Source of the DNA: Mesobacillus foraminis
Lineage (GTDB): Bacteria; Bacillota; Bacilli; Bacillales; Cytobacillaceae
Assembly: GCF_004340465.1 (NCBI RefSeq)
Contig: NZ_SLVV01000005.1
Span: 212,995 to 276,994, forward strand
DNA length: 64,000 nucleotides
Reading direction: 5' to 3'
Positions 9,319 to 19,104 of the stretch are shown piece by piece (within the stretch, counting starts at the first letter, position 1; the number at the start of each line of letters is the position of its first letter). The position numbers were made by a program, and so were the translations under genes. The notes below the pieces were generated by a model. It was given only the letters and a program-made list of their open reading frames with translations, was not told the DNA's origin and ran no database searches.

Positions 9319-9463
9319 GTCATTCCATTCCCATTCTATGATTTAGTCTATTAATAATGGCCCTCCACTCTGGTGTCGGGCAAATCTGTCAAAAAACCAT
9401 ATGTATCTTCATCTTATTCTTTTGTTACTTTTATCTTCTCTATACCCGCAGGAAGTCCAAACA

Positions 9464-9489
9464 TAAAAAGCGGTGCATGAGCACCGCTT
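9464..9489 (-). terminator. Terminator of rny
   Basis: Perfect 9-bp stem AAGCGGTGC/GCACCGCTT around a 4-base loop followed by T residues on the minus strand. The stem reaches the rny stop codon. Confidence 0.85.
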
Positions 9490-11051
9490 TATTTTGCGTA
9501 TTCAACTGCCCTCGTCTCACGGATGACAGTAACTTTTATATGGCCTGGATAATCCAGTTCCTCTTCAATCTTCTTCCTGATGTCGCGGGCAAGGCGATGT
9601 GCCTGCAGGTCATCAATCTGATCAGGTTTAACCATAATCCGGATTTCCCGTCCTGCCTGGATGGCAAAGGATTTATCAACGCCCTCATAGGATTCAGAGA
9701 TTTCCTCAAGTCTTTCAAGGCGTCGAATATAGTTCTCAAGCGCCTCACTGCGAGCCCCTGGTCTGGCAGCCGATAAAGCATCTGCTGCAGCGACCAGCAC
9801 TGCGATGACAGAAGTCGGTTCAGAATCCCCATGATGGGAAGCAATGCTGTTGACAACAACTGGATGCTCCTTATACTTGGTAGCAAGCTCTACACCGATT
9901 TCCACATGGCTTCCTTCCACTTCATGGTCAATGGCTTTCCCAATATCATGCAAAAGCCCTGCACGGCGCGCCAGTGTTTCATCCTCGCCGAGTTCAGCTG
10001 CTAATAATCCTGAAAGCTGAGCAACCTCCATAGAGTGCTTAAGGACATTTTGGCCGTAACTTGTACGGTATTTCAAGCGTCCAAGAATTTTAATCAAGTC
10101 AGGATGAAGTCCGTGTACACCCACTTCAAATGTGGTTTGTTCACCGACCTCGCGAATATGCTCATCCACTTCCCGTCTCGCCTTTTCAACCATTTCCTCA
10201 ATTCTTGCCGGGTGAATCCTTCCATCCTGGACTAGCTTATCAAGCGCTAATCTTGCCGTTTCGCGGCGAATCGGATCGAAACCGGAAAGAATGACGGCTT
10301 CTGGAGTATCGTCGATGATCAAGTCGATTCCTGTCAGTGTTTCCAGGGTCCGGATATTCCGTCCCTCACGTCCAATGATTCGGCCTTTCATTTCATCGTT
10401 AGGAAGGTTGACAACAGAAACTGTTGTTTCAGCAACATGGTCAGCAGCACAACGCTGAATGGCAAGAGATAATAATTCTTTTGCCTTCTTGTCGGATTCT
10501 TCCTTCGCCCTGTTTTCGTTTTCCTTGATCATGACAGCGATGTCGTGAGCAAGCTCTTTCTCCGTACGTTCTAAAATGATGGATTTTGCCTCATCACGCG
10601 TTAAGCTCGAGATGCGTTCCAGCTCAGTTTGCTGTGCCCGAACCATATCGTCCACTTTGCTTTCCTTCTGTTCAATATGCTGTTGTCTTTGGTTTAGAGA
10701 GTCATCTTTCTTCTCCAAAAGAATTTCCCGTTTATTCAACGATTCATCCTTCCGGTCAAGATTCTCCTCCTTTTGCAGTAAACGGTTTTCTTGTTTTTGA
10801 AGTTCATTTCTTCGCTCGCGCACTTCACGTTCTGCTTCCGTGCGAAGTTTGTGAATGTCATCCTTTGCTTCAAGCAGGGATTCCTTCTTCAATGCTTCCG
10901 CATCCCGCTTTGCATCCTCAAGAATCTGTTCTGCCGCATTTCTTGCCCCTGCTATTTTTGCTTCTGCAACGGATTTTCGATAAAAATAGCCAACAACTGC
11001 ACCGATAATTAGGCCAAGCAAAATGGAGATGATTATTGTGAATTCCATCAT
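9489..11051 (-). CDS. rny: Ribonuclease Y
   Basis: Membrane-anchored endoribonuclease that starts bulk mRNA decay and specific mRNA maturation in Bacillus. Domains in order: one N-terminal membrane segment (about residues 3-25), a long charged coiled coil (about 30-200), a KH domain ([20 protein letters not shown] in part), an HD domain ([20 protein letters not shown]) and the conserved C-terminus ([20 protein letters not shown]). The start is an ATG at 11051 or the next codon at 11048; AGGAGG lies 5 or 8 bases upstream. A longer frame from a GTG at 11057 would place the start inside the ribosome binding region. RicA, its accessory factor, is encoded nearby. Confidence 0.97.
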   Translation of the reverse strand: MMEFTIIISILLGLIIGAVVGYFYRKSVAEAKIAGARNAAEQILEDAKRDAEALKKESLLEAKDDIHKLRTEAEREVRERRNELQKQENRLLQKEENLDRKDESLNKREILLEKKDDSLNQRQQHIEQKESKVDDMVRAQQTELERISSLTRDEAKSIILERTEKELAHDIAVMIKENENRAKEESDKKAKELLSLAIQRCAADHVAETTVSVVNLPNDEMKGRIIGREGRNIRTLETLTGIDLIIDDTPEAVILSGFDPIRRETARLALDKLVQDGRIHPARIEEMVEKARREVDEHIREVGEQTTFEVGVHGLHPDLIKILGRLKYRTSYGQNVLKHSMEVAQLSGLLAAELGEDETLARRAGLLHDIGKAIDHEVEGSHVEIGVELATKYKEHPVVVNSIASHHGDSEPTSVIAVLVAAADALSAARPGARSEALENYIRRLERLEEISESYEGVDKSFAIQAGREIRIMVKPDQIDDLQAHRLARDIRKKIEEELDYPGHIKVTVIRETRAVEYAK

Positions 11052-11337
11052 TTTCACCTCCTCTTGCTATGAACTTTGTGTTACGTTTTTTAAAGTGTCG
11101 GCATGTATATTGTTTCATTATCAACATACAGCACAAAGGCTTTTAAACGTTTTATTACTATAAAAAGTAAAAATATACATTTTAATTGTATAGGTGGCAT
11201 TTTTTATTGTCAAGGGTTTGTCCCCTTAGAGACCATCTCTTTCATTAAAAAGCATTGTTTTGCCAAAAGAACATGGATCCCTTGAATGATGTTATGGCCG
11301 TTCAGGCGAATAAGACAATGAACATATTATTATGGCA
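11052..11337. other. rny upstream region
   Basis: Non-coding, AT-rich; presumably contains the rny promoter, although no strong -35/-10 pair was identified. No frame worth calling. Confidence 0.4.
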
Positions 11338-11369
11338 AAAAAGAAAGCAAAGCCGAAAGCGGCTTTGCT
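11338..11369 (-). terminator. Terminator of recA
   Basis: Perfect 10-bp stem AGCAAAGCCG/CGGCTTTGCT (11346-11355 with 11360-11369), 4-base loop, T-rich tract on the minus strand, 12 bases after the recA stop. Confidence 0.9.
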
Positions 11370-11380
11370 CTTTTGGTAGA

Positions 11381-12424
11381 TTAAGAAAGCTCGAACTCTT
11401 CCTGATCATCCTCAGCTTCTTCCGTAATAGTCTTCTCTCCATCGAGATTATAGTGATCACGGATTTTTTGTTGAATCTCAAGACGAATAGAAGGATTCTC
11501 TTTCAGGAACAGCTTGGCATTTTCGCGTCCTTGCCCAAGCCTTTCATCATTGTAGGAGTACCAGGAGCCGCTTTTTTGGACGATGTCCAGGTCGGATCCC
11601 ATGTCGATGATTTCACCTTCTTTAGAAATCCCTTCTCCATACATAATGTCTACTTCCGCTACCCGGAATGGAGGAGCAACCTTGTTCTTGACGACTTTGA
11701 TTTTCGTCTTGTTCCCCACCATATCGTTCCCTTGCTTTAATGTCTCGGCACGGCGCACTTCAAGACGGACACTTGAATAGAATTTAAGGGCACGTCCACC
11801 CGGAGTTGTCTCTGGGTTACCAAACATAACGCCAACCTTTTCACGGATCTGGTTAATAAAAATGGCAATCGTCTTTGACTTGTTGATGGCACCAGAAAGC
11901 TTACGAAGGGCCTGAGACATCAAACGGGCTTGAAGACCAACGTGGGAGTCTCCCATTTCTCCTTCAATTTCAGCTTTTGGAACGAGGGCTGCAACGGAGT
12001 CGATAATAAGGATATCAACCGCGCCGCTGCGGACAAGGGCTTCTGCGATTTCAAGTGCCTGTTCACCTGTGTCCGGCTGAGATAATAATAGTTCGTCGAT
12101 GTTGACTCCCAGCTTTTGAGCGTAAACAGGGTCAAGAGCATGTTCGGCATCAATGAACGCAGCCTGGCCGCCTTTTGCCTGAACCTCTGCGATCGCATGG
12201 AGGGCAACAGTAGTCTTACCCGAGCTTTCTGGTCCATAGATTTCAATTACACGGCCTCGCGGATAACCGCCTATTCCCAGTGCAACATCCAGTGCAAGGG
12301 AACCGCTTGGAGAGGTAGATACTTTGCGGTCAGTCTGCTCCCCCAGTTTCATAATTGAGCCTTTACCAAATTGTTTTTCTATCTGCTTCAACGCCATATC
12401 TAAGGCAGCTTGACGGTCACTCAC
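11381..12424 (-). CDS. recA: Recombinase RecA
   Basis: DNA strand-exchange protein and LexA co-protease (347 residues). Walker A GPESSGKT at residues 64-71, Walker B in [20 protein letters not shown], the L1/L2 region ([19 protein letters not shown]) and an acidic C-terminal tail are all present. The start is GTG at 12424 with AGGAGG 7 bases upstream. A LexA-type operator and a sigma-A promoter lie upstream, so it should be SOS-inducible. Next to cinA, as in many Gram-positive bacteria. Confidence 0.98.
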   Translation of the reverse strand: MSDRQAALDMALKQIEKQFGKGSIMKLGEQTDRKVSTSPSGSLALDVALGIGGYPRGRVIEIYGPESSGKTTVALHAIAEVQAKGGQAAFIDAEHALDPVYAQKLGVNIDELLLSQPDTGEQALEIAEALVRSGAVDILIIDSVAALVPKAEIEGEMGDSHVGLQARLMSQALRKLSGAINKSKTIAIFINQIREKVGVMFGNPETTPGGRALKFYSSVRLEVRRAETLKQGNDMVGNKTKIKVVKNKVAPPFRVAEVDIMYGEGISKEGEIIDMGSDLDIVQKSGSWYSYNDERLGQGRENAKLFLKENPSIRLEIQQKIRDHYNLDGEKTITEEAEDDQEEFELS

Positions 12425-12502
12425 TCAATTTCCTCCTTTTATATACAAATGCCCGAAATATAGAATGCCGGACACGAAAACTCTTATTTAAAACCTATCC
12501 TT

Positions 12503-12531
12503 ACTATACCGTTTTTCTAGTGATTTGTACA
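12503..12531 (-). promoter_or_regulatory. recA sigma-A promoter
   Basis: On the minus strand TGTACA (12526-12531), 17-base spacer, TATAGT (12503-12508). The -10 is good and the -35 is weak, as expected for a regulated promoter; the LexA-like box lies just upstream of the -35. Confidence 0.55.
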
Positions 12532-12540
12532 GTAAAAAGT

Positions 12541-12554
12541 CGAACATCCATTCG
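12541..12554. promoter_or_regulatory. LexA (DinR) operator of recA
   Basis: CGAACATCCATTCG matches the Bacillus SOS box CGAACnnnnGTTCG at 9 of 10 specified positions. It lies 10 bases upstream of the promoter -35 box. Location before recA supports function. Confidence 0.75.
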
Positions 12555-12787
12555 TTTTTTTTACAGGGTGTTAATGGCAGAAAGCTCAATTTTAAAACAG
12601 CATTTAGAATAAAGTCCAGTGGAATCCACCGTTATATTCCGCTTTTACCCGATAGTCTGACTTTTTTAACCAAACGCCAAGGATTCATTTGAGAACAAAT
12701 GAATAGTTAGAACAGTGTTTCCTATTCAGATTTACAAGTATCCCTGGCTTTCCTACATAAATACTGGAAAACTGCACGCCCTGCATA

Positions 12788-12831
12788 AGAAAAAGACTGA
12801 TATCAAAAGCAACTTGCCCTTTTGTATCAGC
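12788..12831 (-). terminator. Terminator of cinA
   Basis: Stem CTGATACAAAAG with CTTTTGATATCAG (one bulged base) followed by a T-run on the minus strand, 20 bases after the cinA stop. Confidence 0.75.
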
Positions 12832-12851
12832 CTTCCTGTATAGACCGCCTC

Positions 12852-14090
12852 TTATCCTTTTAGACTATTGATAAGCAGGTGGCATCCGTATTTTACCGCT
12901 CTGGTCCGGTTGATTCCCCTTGAACCGGATAGGAGAAGTTTTTCAACCCTCGCCGGCTTCCCATTCATATGAATGCCAATGAACACAGTTCCAGCCGGAT
13001 GTCCTTCGAGTTCATCAGGACCCGCAACACCAGTAAAGCTAATGCCAATATCAGCACCCAGCAGCCTGGCAGCATTTTCGGCAAGCTCCCTCGCACACTG
13101 TTCGCTCACGGCTCCATATTCGTCAATTGTTTCTTTTTTTACTTGGAGCATGTTGATCTTCGCTTCATTCGTATAGCAGACCACACCGCCTTTAAATAGC
13201 CCGCTTGCACCAGGCAGCGAAGTCATTTCCTGCTGGAACATGCCCCCTGTCAAACTTTCAGCAGCAGCTACCGCCATGCCTTTTGCCTTCAAAAGCTTTG
13301 AAAGCTCCAGCATAAGAGAGGTATCGTCATATCCGTAGAGATGATGTCCTACTCTTTCCATTATTTTTGCTTCCATCTCATCGATCAGGCTGATTGCAGC
13401 TGCTTCCGACTCATGCATTGCTGTGAGTCTGATGGTCACTTCCGATTCAGAAGCGAGCGGGGCAATGGTTGGGTTGCTTTGACTTTCGATCAAATCCTCC
13501 AGCCTAGTCTCCAAAGCTGCTTCCCCGATTCCAAAGAAGCGGAGAACTCTGGAAACAATTTTTGCCTGCTGTTCCATTTTGGCCATAATTGCCGGAATGC
13601 CGTAAGCTGCGAACATGGGCTCCATTTCAAAAGGCGGCCCCGGCAGGAGCATATAATGGTGCGAATCTTTCGAGTAAAGCATCCCCGGTGCCATTCCATT
13701 ATCATTCTTGAGGACCTGTGAACCCTTCAGGACCAAAGCCTGCTTCTTATTATTATCGGTCATCACCCTGTTATTGCGGCTGAAGTAAGCCTCAATCGAG
13801 CTCATTGCGTCTTCGTCCATCGCCAGCTCCACCCCAAGGTGCTTTGCAATGGTTTCCTTTGTGAGGTCGTCCTTTGTTGGACCAAGACCTCCTGTAAAAA
13901 TAATCAGTTCTGAACGCTTATCGGCAATTTCCAGCGCTTTTTTGACTCGATCCGGATTGTCCCCCACCACTGTATGGTAGTAAACATTTACACCAATTCC
14001 GGCCAATTGGGCTGATAGGTACCGTGCATTCGTGTTATTAATTTGCCCTAGCAGCAATTCGGATCCTACTGCAATGATTTCTGCATTCAT
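12852..14090 (-). CDS. cinA: CinA, competence/damage-inducible protein
   Basis: 412 residues with an N-terminal MoaB/MogA-like COG1058 domain ([29 protein letters not shown]) and a C-terminal nicotinamide-nucleotide amidase (PncC-like) domain ([39 protein letters not shown]). Members of the family salvage NMN and hydrolyse damaged pyridine or ADP-ribose compounds; in Gram-positives cinA is often co-regulated with recA. Here it is upstream of recA but ends in its own terminator, so any co-transcription would need read-through. Confidence 0.95.
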   Translation of the reverse strand: MNAEIIAVGSELLLGQINNTNARYLSAQLAGIGVNVYYHTVVGDNPDRVKKALEIADKRSELIIFTGGLGPTKDDLTKETIAKHLGVELAMDEDAMSSIEAYFSRNNRVMTDNNKKQALVLKGSQVLKNDNGMAPGMLYSKDSHHYMLLPGPPFEMEPMFAAYGIPAIMAKMEQQAKIVSRVLRFFGIGEAALETRLEDLIESQSNPTIAPLASESEVTIRLTAMHESEAAAISLIDEMEAKIMERVGHHLYGYDDTSLMLELSKLLKAKGMAVAAAESLTGGMFQQEMTSLPGASGLFKGGVVCYTNEAKINMLQVKKETIDEYGAVSEQCARELAENAARLLGADIGISFTGVAGPDELEGHPAGTVFIGIHMNGKPARVEKLLLSGSRGINRTRAVKYGCHLLINSLKG

Positions 14091-14116
14091 ACGTCTACCC
14101 CGCTTCTATAGCTTGT

Positions 14117-14695
14117 TTATTTCGAGTTTTGGAAGACTCCCTTATTTTTATTAAAGTAATCCCAGCCAGACCAGACCGTGAAAATTAACGCTACCCAAAG
14201 GGCAATGTCAGCAAAAGGAATGGAGATCATTTCAAAAATGATATTGTGGAGCAGCAAGGCAGATATGGCAATGATCTGCGCCCAGGTTTTAATTTTACCC
14301 AGCATATTTGCTGCAACCACTTCTCCACCCTCTGCAAGGATTGCCCGAAGGCCGGTTACAGCGAATTCCCTGAAAATGATGATGATCACAATCCAGGAAG
14401 CAGCCAGTTCCAATTCCACCAGGACAATGAGAGCAGCGGATACGAGCAGTTTATCGGCAAGCGGATCCAGGAACTTGCCCAGATTTGTTACAAGATTGTA
14501 TTTGCGGGCATAATATCCATCAACCCAGTCTGTGGTAGAAGCAAAAATAAAAATGAGCGCTCCTATAAGATGAGTGACAGGCATTTCCGCTCCGAGCAGG
14601 GAAATCTGTCCCCACTTGAAAGGAGCAAGCATAACCACCAGAAACACTGGGATGAGAATGATGCGGGATATGGTGATTTTATTAGGTATATTCAT
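14117..14695 (-). CDS. pgsA: CDP-diacylglycerol--glycerol-3-phosphate 3-phosphatidyltransferase
   Basis: Integral membrane enzyme making phosphatidylglycerol phosphate from CDP-diacylglycerol, the product of cdsA (at the right end of the window). The CDP-alcohol phosphotransferase motif DG-x2-AR-x8-G-x3-D-x3-D is present (DWVDGYYARKY, then GKFLDPLADKLL). 192 residues with several hydrophobic helices. Located between ymfM and cinA, with 26 bases to the latter, so probably co-transcribed with cinA. Confidence 0.96.
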   Translation of the reverse strand: MNIPNKITISRIILIPVFLVVMLAPFKWGQISLLGAEMPVTHLIGALIFIFASTTDWVDGYYARKYNLVTNLGKFLDPLADKLLVSAALIVLVELELAASWIVIIIIFREFAVTGLRAILAEGGEVVAANMLGKIKTWAQIIAISALLLHNIIFEMISIPFADIALWVALIFTVWSGWDYFNKNKGVFQNSK

Positions 14696-14779
14696 TTAAT
14701 TGCCTCCACAACAAAAATATGAGCTTAAGCCGCTGTGTCCAATCTATATGCTTGGGCTTCAGACTCTTGTAAGACAAGC

Positions 14780-14809
14780 GAAAAAATAGCCACCATGAAG
14801 ATGACTATT
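14780..14809 (-). terminator. Terminator between ymfM and pgsA
   Basis: 10-bp stem with G-U pairs (14785-14794 with 14800-14809), 5-base loop, then a T-run on the minus strand. It touches the ymfM stop and separates it from pgsA. Confidence 0.7.
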
Positions 14810-15692
14810 ATTCGCTTTTAGTATAGCGTATGGTAATATCCTGCCTGGTACTGTCTGCAGGCGGATTTTCAAATTCAAGCTTCTCCCCATTTACATAGAT
14901 TTCAGTATCTGGAGCAAAGCCCACAATAATGGTCGCCTCTGATTCATTCGTTAAATCAAAGGTTTGGCTTTCCGTTTTCCCTTTTTCCAAAGTTCCCTGG
15001 AACAGCGACTTTCCGGAGCCGTTGCTTATGCCAACCCAGCTTGCACCGGTTGAGGCCACCTTCAGTTCGAAAGCCTCTGCATTCTTTAACTCATAAACAG
15101 TCTGAATGCCGTTCTTTTCCGCGACAGCCAGTTCCTGTTCCGGCTTTTCAGGCTCCTCGGCAGCTTCTTCCTTTTCATCTTGAGCAGGCTCGTCCGAATT
15201 GGCATTATCCTTTGGCTCTGTTTCTTCAACCTTTTTTGTTTCTTCAATGTTGACTGGGTTGTTGCCTTCATTTACAGGGCTCTTCGCATCATCATCCGCA
15301 CTCTTTACAATGAGGTACCAGACTAATACAATGACACCAAGGATCACAATCCCAATCAAAAGCTTTGGTAGCAAATCCAATACTTTGGAAGCTCCCGGGG
15401 AAAGGTTTTTCCGGGATTGTACACGGGAAAGCTGCTCCGGCAAATCTTCATTATAAGTAGTCGGAATTTCATTTTTGTATTGGTCGAAGATTTCATCCGG
15501 ATCAAGACCGACCGCTTCCGCATATTGTTTAATGAATGCACGGACATAGAATTTCCCCGGCATCATTGTGTAGTTGCCTTCCTCAATGCCTACAAGATAC
15601 CGCTTCTGAATTTTTGTTATATCCTGCAGTTCATCAAGGCTCAGACCTTTGTTTTCCCTCTCCTCTTTTAAGCGCACTCCTAACTCTGTCAC
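14808..15692 (-). CDS. ymfM: RodZ-like helix-turn-helix membrane protein YmfM
   Basis: N-terminal cytoplasmic HTH domain (about residues 1-75, LGVRLKEERENKGLSLDELQ), a single membrane segment (about 110-130, LLIGIVILGVIVLVWYLIV), a long acidic linker rich in Glu/Asn/Lys, and a C-terminal extracellular DUF4115 domain. RodZ proteins tie MreB filaments to cell-wall elongation. The start is placed at GTG 15692, 7 bases after GGAAGG; a TTG 15 bases upstream would overlap that site. 294 residues. Confidence 0.85.
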   Translation of the reverse strand: MTELGVRLKEERENKGLSLDELQDITKIQKRYLVGIEEGNYTMMPGKFYVRAFIKQYAEAVGLDPDEIFDQYKNEIPTTYNEDLPEQLSRVQSRKNLSPGASKVLDLLPKLLIGIVILGVIVLVWYLIVKSADDDAKSPVNEGNNPVNIEETKKVEETEPKDNANSDEPAQDEKEEAAEEPEKPEQELAVAEKNGIQTVYELKNAEAFELKVASTGASWVGISNGSGKSLFQGTLEKGKTESQTFDLTNESEATIIVGFAPDTEIYVNGEKLEFENPPADSTRQDITIRYTKSE

Positions 15693-15711
15693 AATAACAC
15701 CTTCCAATTAA

Positions 15712-16503
15712 TTAAAAATCGAATCCACCGAAATCCGAATCTGCAAACATATTGTTTTGCTGAACCACGTCATAAACGATTTCTTCATCCGGATCATTTC
15801 GGAGTTCAATAATATAATCAAAATCATTGATTGTATATTCAGTATTCTGAACAAATATATCCGGATGTTCCACTACCTTGACTGCGGGCATTCTCATAAT
15901 TTCCCTGACCAGCTGCCAATGCCGCTCATTGGCCCTTCTTGTCGAAACAATCCCGTCAAGGATGTACAGATTGTCTGCATTGTATTCGTCTTCGATCAGC
16001 TGGTTTCGGATTGTTTGCTTTAACAGGGTGGAAGATACAAACAGCCATCTTTTGTTTGCACACACACTGGCAGCGACAACCGACTCTGTCTTTCCAACCC
16101 TCGGCATGCCCCTGATGCCAATCAGCTTATGTCCTTCCTGCTTAAACAATTCTGCCATAAAATCGACCAGTAGTCCAAGTTCATTGCGTACGAACCGGAA
16201 AGTTTTTTTATCATCGGCATCCCTTTGAATATACCGGCCATGCCTCACCGCCAAACGGTCCCTGAGCTTCGGCTCACGAAGCTTTATTACTTTTATCGTG
16301 TCCATTGTATGTAAAATTGACTCCAGCCTGACAATTTGTTCATCATTTTTCGCAAGAATCAGCAGTCCCCGCCTGCCTTGGTCGACCCCGTTAATCGTGA
16401 CGATATTGATGGCAAGCATCCCAAGCAAGGAAGAGATGTCCCCCAGAAGGCCGGGCCGGTTCTTCTGTATTTCATATTCTAAATACCACTCTTTCTTCTC
16501 CAT
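15712..16503 (-). CDS. ymfK: YmfK, DUF3388 family: ACT-like domain plus P-loop-like motif
   Basis: Uncharacterised 263-residue protein conserved in this position in Bacillus. Residues 1-75 look like an ACT domain (EYEIQKNRPGLLGDISSLLG, then INIVTINGVDQGRRGLLIL). Residues 132-139 read GMPRVGKT, an exact GxxxxGK[ST] Walker A match, followed by AASVCANKRWLFVSST; NLYILDGI about 50 residues later could be a Walker B strand. The C-terminus is acidic and Phe/Gly rich. Start ATG at 16503 with AAGGAGG 6 bases upstream. Function not known; I infer a ligand-sensing NTPase-like protein. Confidence 0.8.
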   Translation of the reverse strand: MEKKEWYLEYEIQKNRPGLLGDISSLLGMLAINIVTINGVDQGRRGLLILAKNDEQIVRLESILHTMDTIKVIKLREPKLRDRLAVRHGRYIQRDADDKKTFRFVRNELGLLVDFMAELFKQEGHKLIGIRGMPRVGKTESVVAASVCANKRWLFVSSTLLKQTIRNQLIEDEYNADNLYILDGIVSTRRANERHWQLVREIMRMPAVKVVEHPDIFVQNTEYTINDFDYIIELRNDPDEEIVYDVVQQNNMFADSDFGGFDF

Positions 16504-16633
16504 CAAAACCCTCCTTAATAATAAAGCGGAGGCGGCTCCTGTGCCGCAATGACCTCATCGTTTGTCTAGCTTCTATAATAAATGATTTTGGTAGAAGATG
16601 AAAGAAAAAGCATGAAAAGGAAAGGCAGCAAAC

Positions 16634-16658
16634 AAAAAGAGAGGCCAAGCCCCTCTTT
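16634..16658 (-). terminator. Terminator of ymfJ
   Basis: Hairpin AAGAGGGGC/GCCTCTCTT with a TTG loop and following T-run on the minus strand, about 13 bases after the ymfJ stop. Confidence 0.75.
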
Positions 16659-16671
16659 TGTCCAGCTTTTA

Positions 16672-16929
16672 TTATCTTGTGCCATTATTTTGAACAAGCT
16701 TCACCATCATGCTGGCAATCGCATGCTGTTCTTCTTTGTTCGCAACTGACCATAGATCAGCAAGAACGCGCTCTTGTTCATTTTTGGGATCGACATTCCT
16801 GGCTAGGTAGTCTCCTACCTGATAAGCTAAATCTGTAATAACATTGCTGTTCATACCGTCATCCTGGGCTCTGTTCAGACGGTCACCCAGATAGTCTTTC
16901 CATTGTCCCCAGTTATCTAATACAGACAT
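16672..16929 (-). CDS. ymfJ: YmfJ, DUF3243 family protein
   Basis: Small 85-residue helical protein (VLDNWGQWKDYLGDRLNRAQ, MVKLVQNNGTR C-terminus) matching the DUF3243 family found between ymfI and ymfK in B. subtilis. AGGAGG lies upstream of the ATG. Function not established. It has its own terminator and is not overlapped with ymfI, so it may be a single-gene transcript. Confidence 0.88.
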   Translation of the reverse strand: MSVLDNWGQWKDYLGDRLNRAQDDGMNSNVITDLAYQVGDYLARNVDPKNEQERVLADLWSVANKEEQHAIASMMVKLVQNNGTR

Positions 16930-17028
16930 GTTTTGAACCTCCTTTTAAAGTGTTCAAAGTTATTTTGCATTGCCTGTACTCAAAATATGCATGTATGAGC
17001 AGAGGGGGAAAAATTTTCACCCAAAGGA

Positions 17029-17751
17029 TCAAATATGCCACCCGCCATTAATGGAAAGTATCTGCCCTGTTATATAGTCCGCCTTTTCAGATAAAAGAAA
17101 TTCAACTCCATGGGCAATATCTTCAGGAGTCCCTAATCGGGCGACAGGAATCTCATTCTTCACGGCGTCCAATTCATCCGGAGAAAAACTGGAGAGCATA
17201 GGCGTTTCAATCGCCCCTGGAGCCACCCCGTTCACCCTGATTCCAGAGGGTGCCAGCTCCTTGCTTAAAGCCTTTACAAATGAAATTTGAGCACCCTTAA
17301 CCGTGGAATAGACTACTTCGTTTGCCGCTCCGGTTTGACCCCATATGGAGGTGATGGCAACGATCGATCCGGCTTTTTTGCTGATCAGCTTTGGAAGCAG
17401 CAATTTAGTCAGCAATAGCGGTGAAGTCACATGTACTTGTATTAACCTGGCCACTTCTGCTTCCTCAACATCCTGGAGGAGTCCATATAATGCATGGCCA
17501 GCATTGTGGACAATTCCGTCAAGAGAGAAAACCTGAGATGCCAGCTCTTTATAGCCAGATGGGGAGGAAAGATCCGCTTTAATAGGGATATAATCACCTT
17601 TATATACATCAAGCCGGGAGAGCAGGCTTAGGATTTCCTTGTGGTTTTGATTGTAATGAACATATAGGGAAAATCCTTCGGCTGCCAGCTTCAAGGCGAT
17701 GGCCTGTCCTATTGCTCCGCTTGCCCCTGTGATCAGAATAAATTTCTTCAT
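17029..17751 (-). CDS. ymfI: YmfI, short-chain dehydrogenase (EF-P 5-aminopentanone reductase)
   Basis: NAD(P)H-dependent SDR of 240 residues: cofactor motif TGASGAIGQAIA near the N-terminus, NAG at HNAGHAL, catalytic Ser in AITSIWG and Tyr-Lys in YSTVKGA, and the C-terminal NGG motif. In B. subtilis YmfI reduces a 5-aminopentanone modification on elongation factor P to 5-aminopentanol; the neighbouring ymfF and ymfH are also linked to that modification. Starts 60 bases after the ymfH stop region, with the ymfH terminator between them. Confidence 0.9.
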   Translation of the reverse strand: MKKFILITGASGAIGQAIALKLAAEGFSLYVHYNQNHKEILSLLSRLDVYKGDYIPIKADLSSPSGYKELASQVFSLDGIVHNAGHALYGLLQDVEEAEVARLIQVHVTSPLLLTKLLLPKLISKKAGSIVAITSIWGQTGAANEVVYSTVKGAQISFVKALSKELAPSGIRVNGVAPGAIETPMLSSFSPDELDAVKNEIPVARLGTPEDIAHGVEFLLSEKADYITGQILSINGGWHI

Positions 17752-17777
17752 GCTTTTTCTCCTCTTTTTAACTTAAA

Positions 17778-17806
17778 CTAAAATGGCGCCGGCAGCATGC
17801 CGGCGC
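17778..17806 (-). terminator. Hairpin after ymfH
   Basis: Perfect 9-bp GC stem GCGCCGGCA/TGCCGGCGC (17786-17794 with 17798-17806) directly after the ymfH stop, followed by ATTTTAG. Very stable but with a short T-tract, so termination may be partial and ymfI could be reached by read-through. Confidence 0.7.
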
Positions 17807-17811
17807 TTCAT

Positions 17812-19104
17812 TTATTTGTTTTTTGGGACCACTTGGCAAATGGTAAACCGTTTTTCATCAATAATGCTTCCTGCGGATTCCTGGACATCTTTTACCGTGA
17901 TCTTTTCCAGCATCGGCACTACATCAAATAGATCCATTTCATTAAAAGCATAGCGTGTAAACTGATTCGCTATAAATTCTGGAGAATTGATGGATCTTAA
18001 AAATCCCCCAATTTTCTTTTTTCTGGCCCTTTCCAGATTATCCTCATTGATTATAGAACCTTGTTTGGCATCCAGAAGCATCGCTGTGAGTTTTTCACCA
18101 AGCTTTTCAGGATCCGGCGTATCTCCTCCAACGATGGCAAAACCAAAGCCTTGTTCCTGGGTGTAATCATATGAAAACGAGTCATCAATTAACCCTTCAT
18201 TATACAGTTCAGTATAATGATCGGAACTTTTCCCAAAGAGAATATCTAGCAAAATGTTAACCGAAAGCTCCTGCTTCAGCATCTCGGAACCAGTCAAAGT
18301 GGAAGGAGGCGACTTAATGCCAACTAAACATTTCGGTGTCTGCACATTCATTTGGAGGACTTGCTTCTTTTTAGCCGACTCTTCTATTTCCTGACCAAAA
18401 CGGCGCTGAATTTCGGGCTTTGCTGTATAGTCCTTTTTCTCCTGGTTGGATTTAATTTGGTTCATGATGGCTTCTGGCTCAATTGCCCCTACTACAAACA
18501 GCAGCATATTGCTCGGATGGTAAAAAGTTTCATAGCACTCATAAAGCATATCTTTTGTGATATGTGATATGGATTCAATTGTACCGGCAATATCGATTTT
18601 AACCGGATGGTTTTGATACATATTCTCAATAACCCCAAAGTATAAACGCCAATCTGGATTATCATCATACATGGTGATTTCCTGGCCAATAATTCCTTTT
18701 TCTTTTTCCACCGTTTTTTCCGTAAAATAAGGGTCCTGTACGAAATCAATCAGGGTCTCAAGGTTTCTTTCCACATTTGAGGTACTTGAAAATAGATAGG
18801 CTGTTCTTGTAAATGATGTAAATGCGTTGGCAGACGCTCCCTGACGGCTGAATTGCTGAAAAACATCCCCATCTGCTTTTTCGAACAATTTATGCTCAAG
18901 AAAATGGGCAATTCCATCGGGAACCTTTACAAATTCCTGCTTCCCAAATGGCATGAAATGATTATCAATTGAACCGTATTTCGTTGTAAAAGTAGCGTAT
19001 GTCTTATTAAAACCTTTCTTTGGAAGGATATATACATCCAGTCCGTTAGCTAATTTTTCATAATACAATTCTTCCTGAAGCTGATCGAAAGCAATTTTCT
19101 CCAT
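17812..19104 (-). CDS. ymfH: M16 zinc peptidase YmfH (EF-P modification associated)
   Basis: Active-type M16B metallopeptidase, 430 residues, with the inverted zinc motif HFLEH (IAHFLEHKLFEK) and the downstream Glu in EKEKGIIGQEITMYDD. Paired with YmfF, which lacks the motif; the family commonly works as a catalytic/non-catalytic heterodimer. In B. subtilis YmfH and YmfF are linked to 5-aminopentanol modification of EF-P. The ATG overlaps the ymfF stop (TAATG). Confidence 0.92.
   Translation of the reverse strand: MEKIAFDQLQEELYYEKLANGLDVYILPKKGFNKTYATFTTKYGSIDNHFMPFGKQEFVKVPDGIAHFLEHKLFEKADGDVFQQFSRQGASANAFTSFTRTAYLFSSTSNVERNLETLIDFVQDPYFTEKTVEKEKGIIGQEITMYDDNPDWRLYFGVIENMYQNHPVKIDIAGTIESISHITKDMLYECYETFYHPSNMLLFVVGAIEPEAIMNQIKSNQEKKDYTAKPEIQRRFGQEIEESAKKKQVLQMNVQTPKCLVGIKSPPSTLTGSEMLKQELSVNILLDILFGKSSDHYTELYNEGLIDDSFSYDYTQEQGFGFAIVGGDTPDPEKLGEKLTAMLLDAKQGSIINEDNLERARKKKIGGFLRSINSPEFIANQFTRYAFNEMDLFDVVPMLEKITVKDVQESAGSIIDEKRFTICQVVPKNK

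Larger units (their letters stand above)
12425..12787. other. recA control region and downstream spacer
   Basis: Contains the recA promoter and LexA box (12503-12554). The remainder up to the cinA terminator is AT-rich, with no supportable gene. Confidence 0.5.

Noticed and set aside
9357..9776. 139-codon plus-strand frame antisense to rny
   Set aside because: Overlaps the well-conserved 3' part of rny and the rny terminator; composition typical of a shadow frame.
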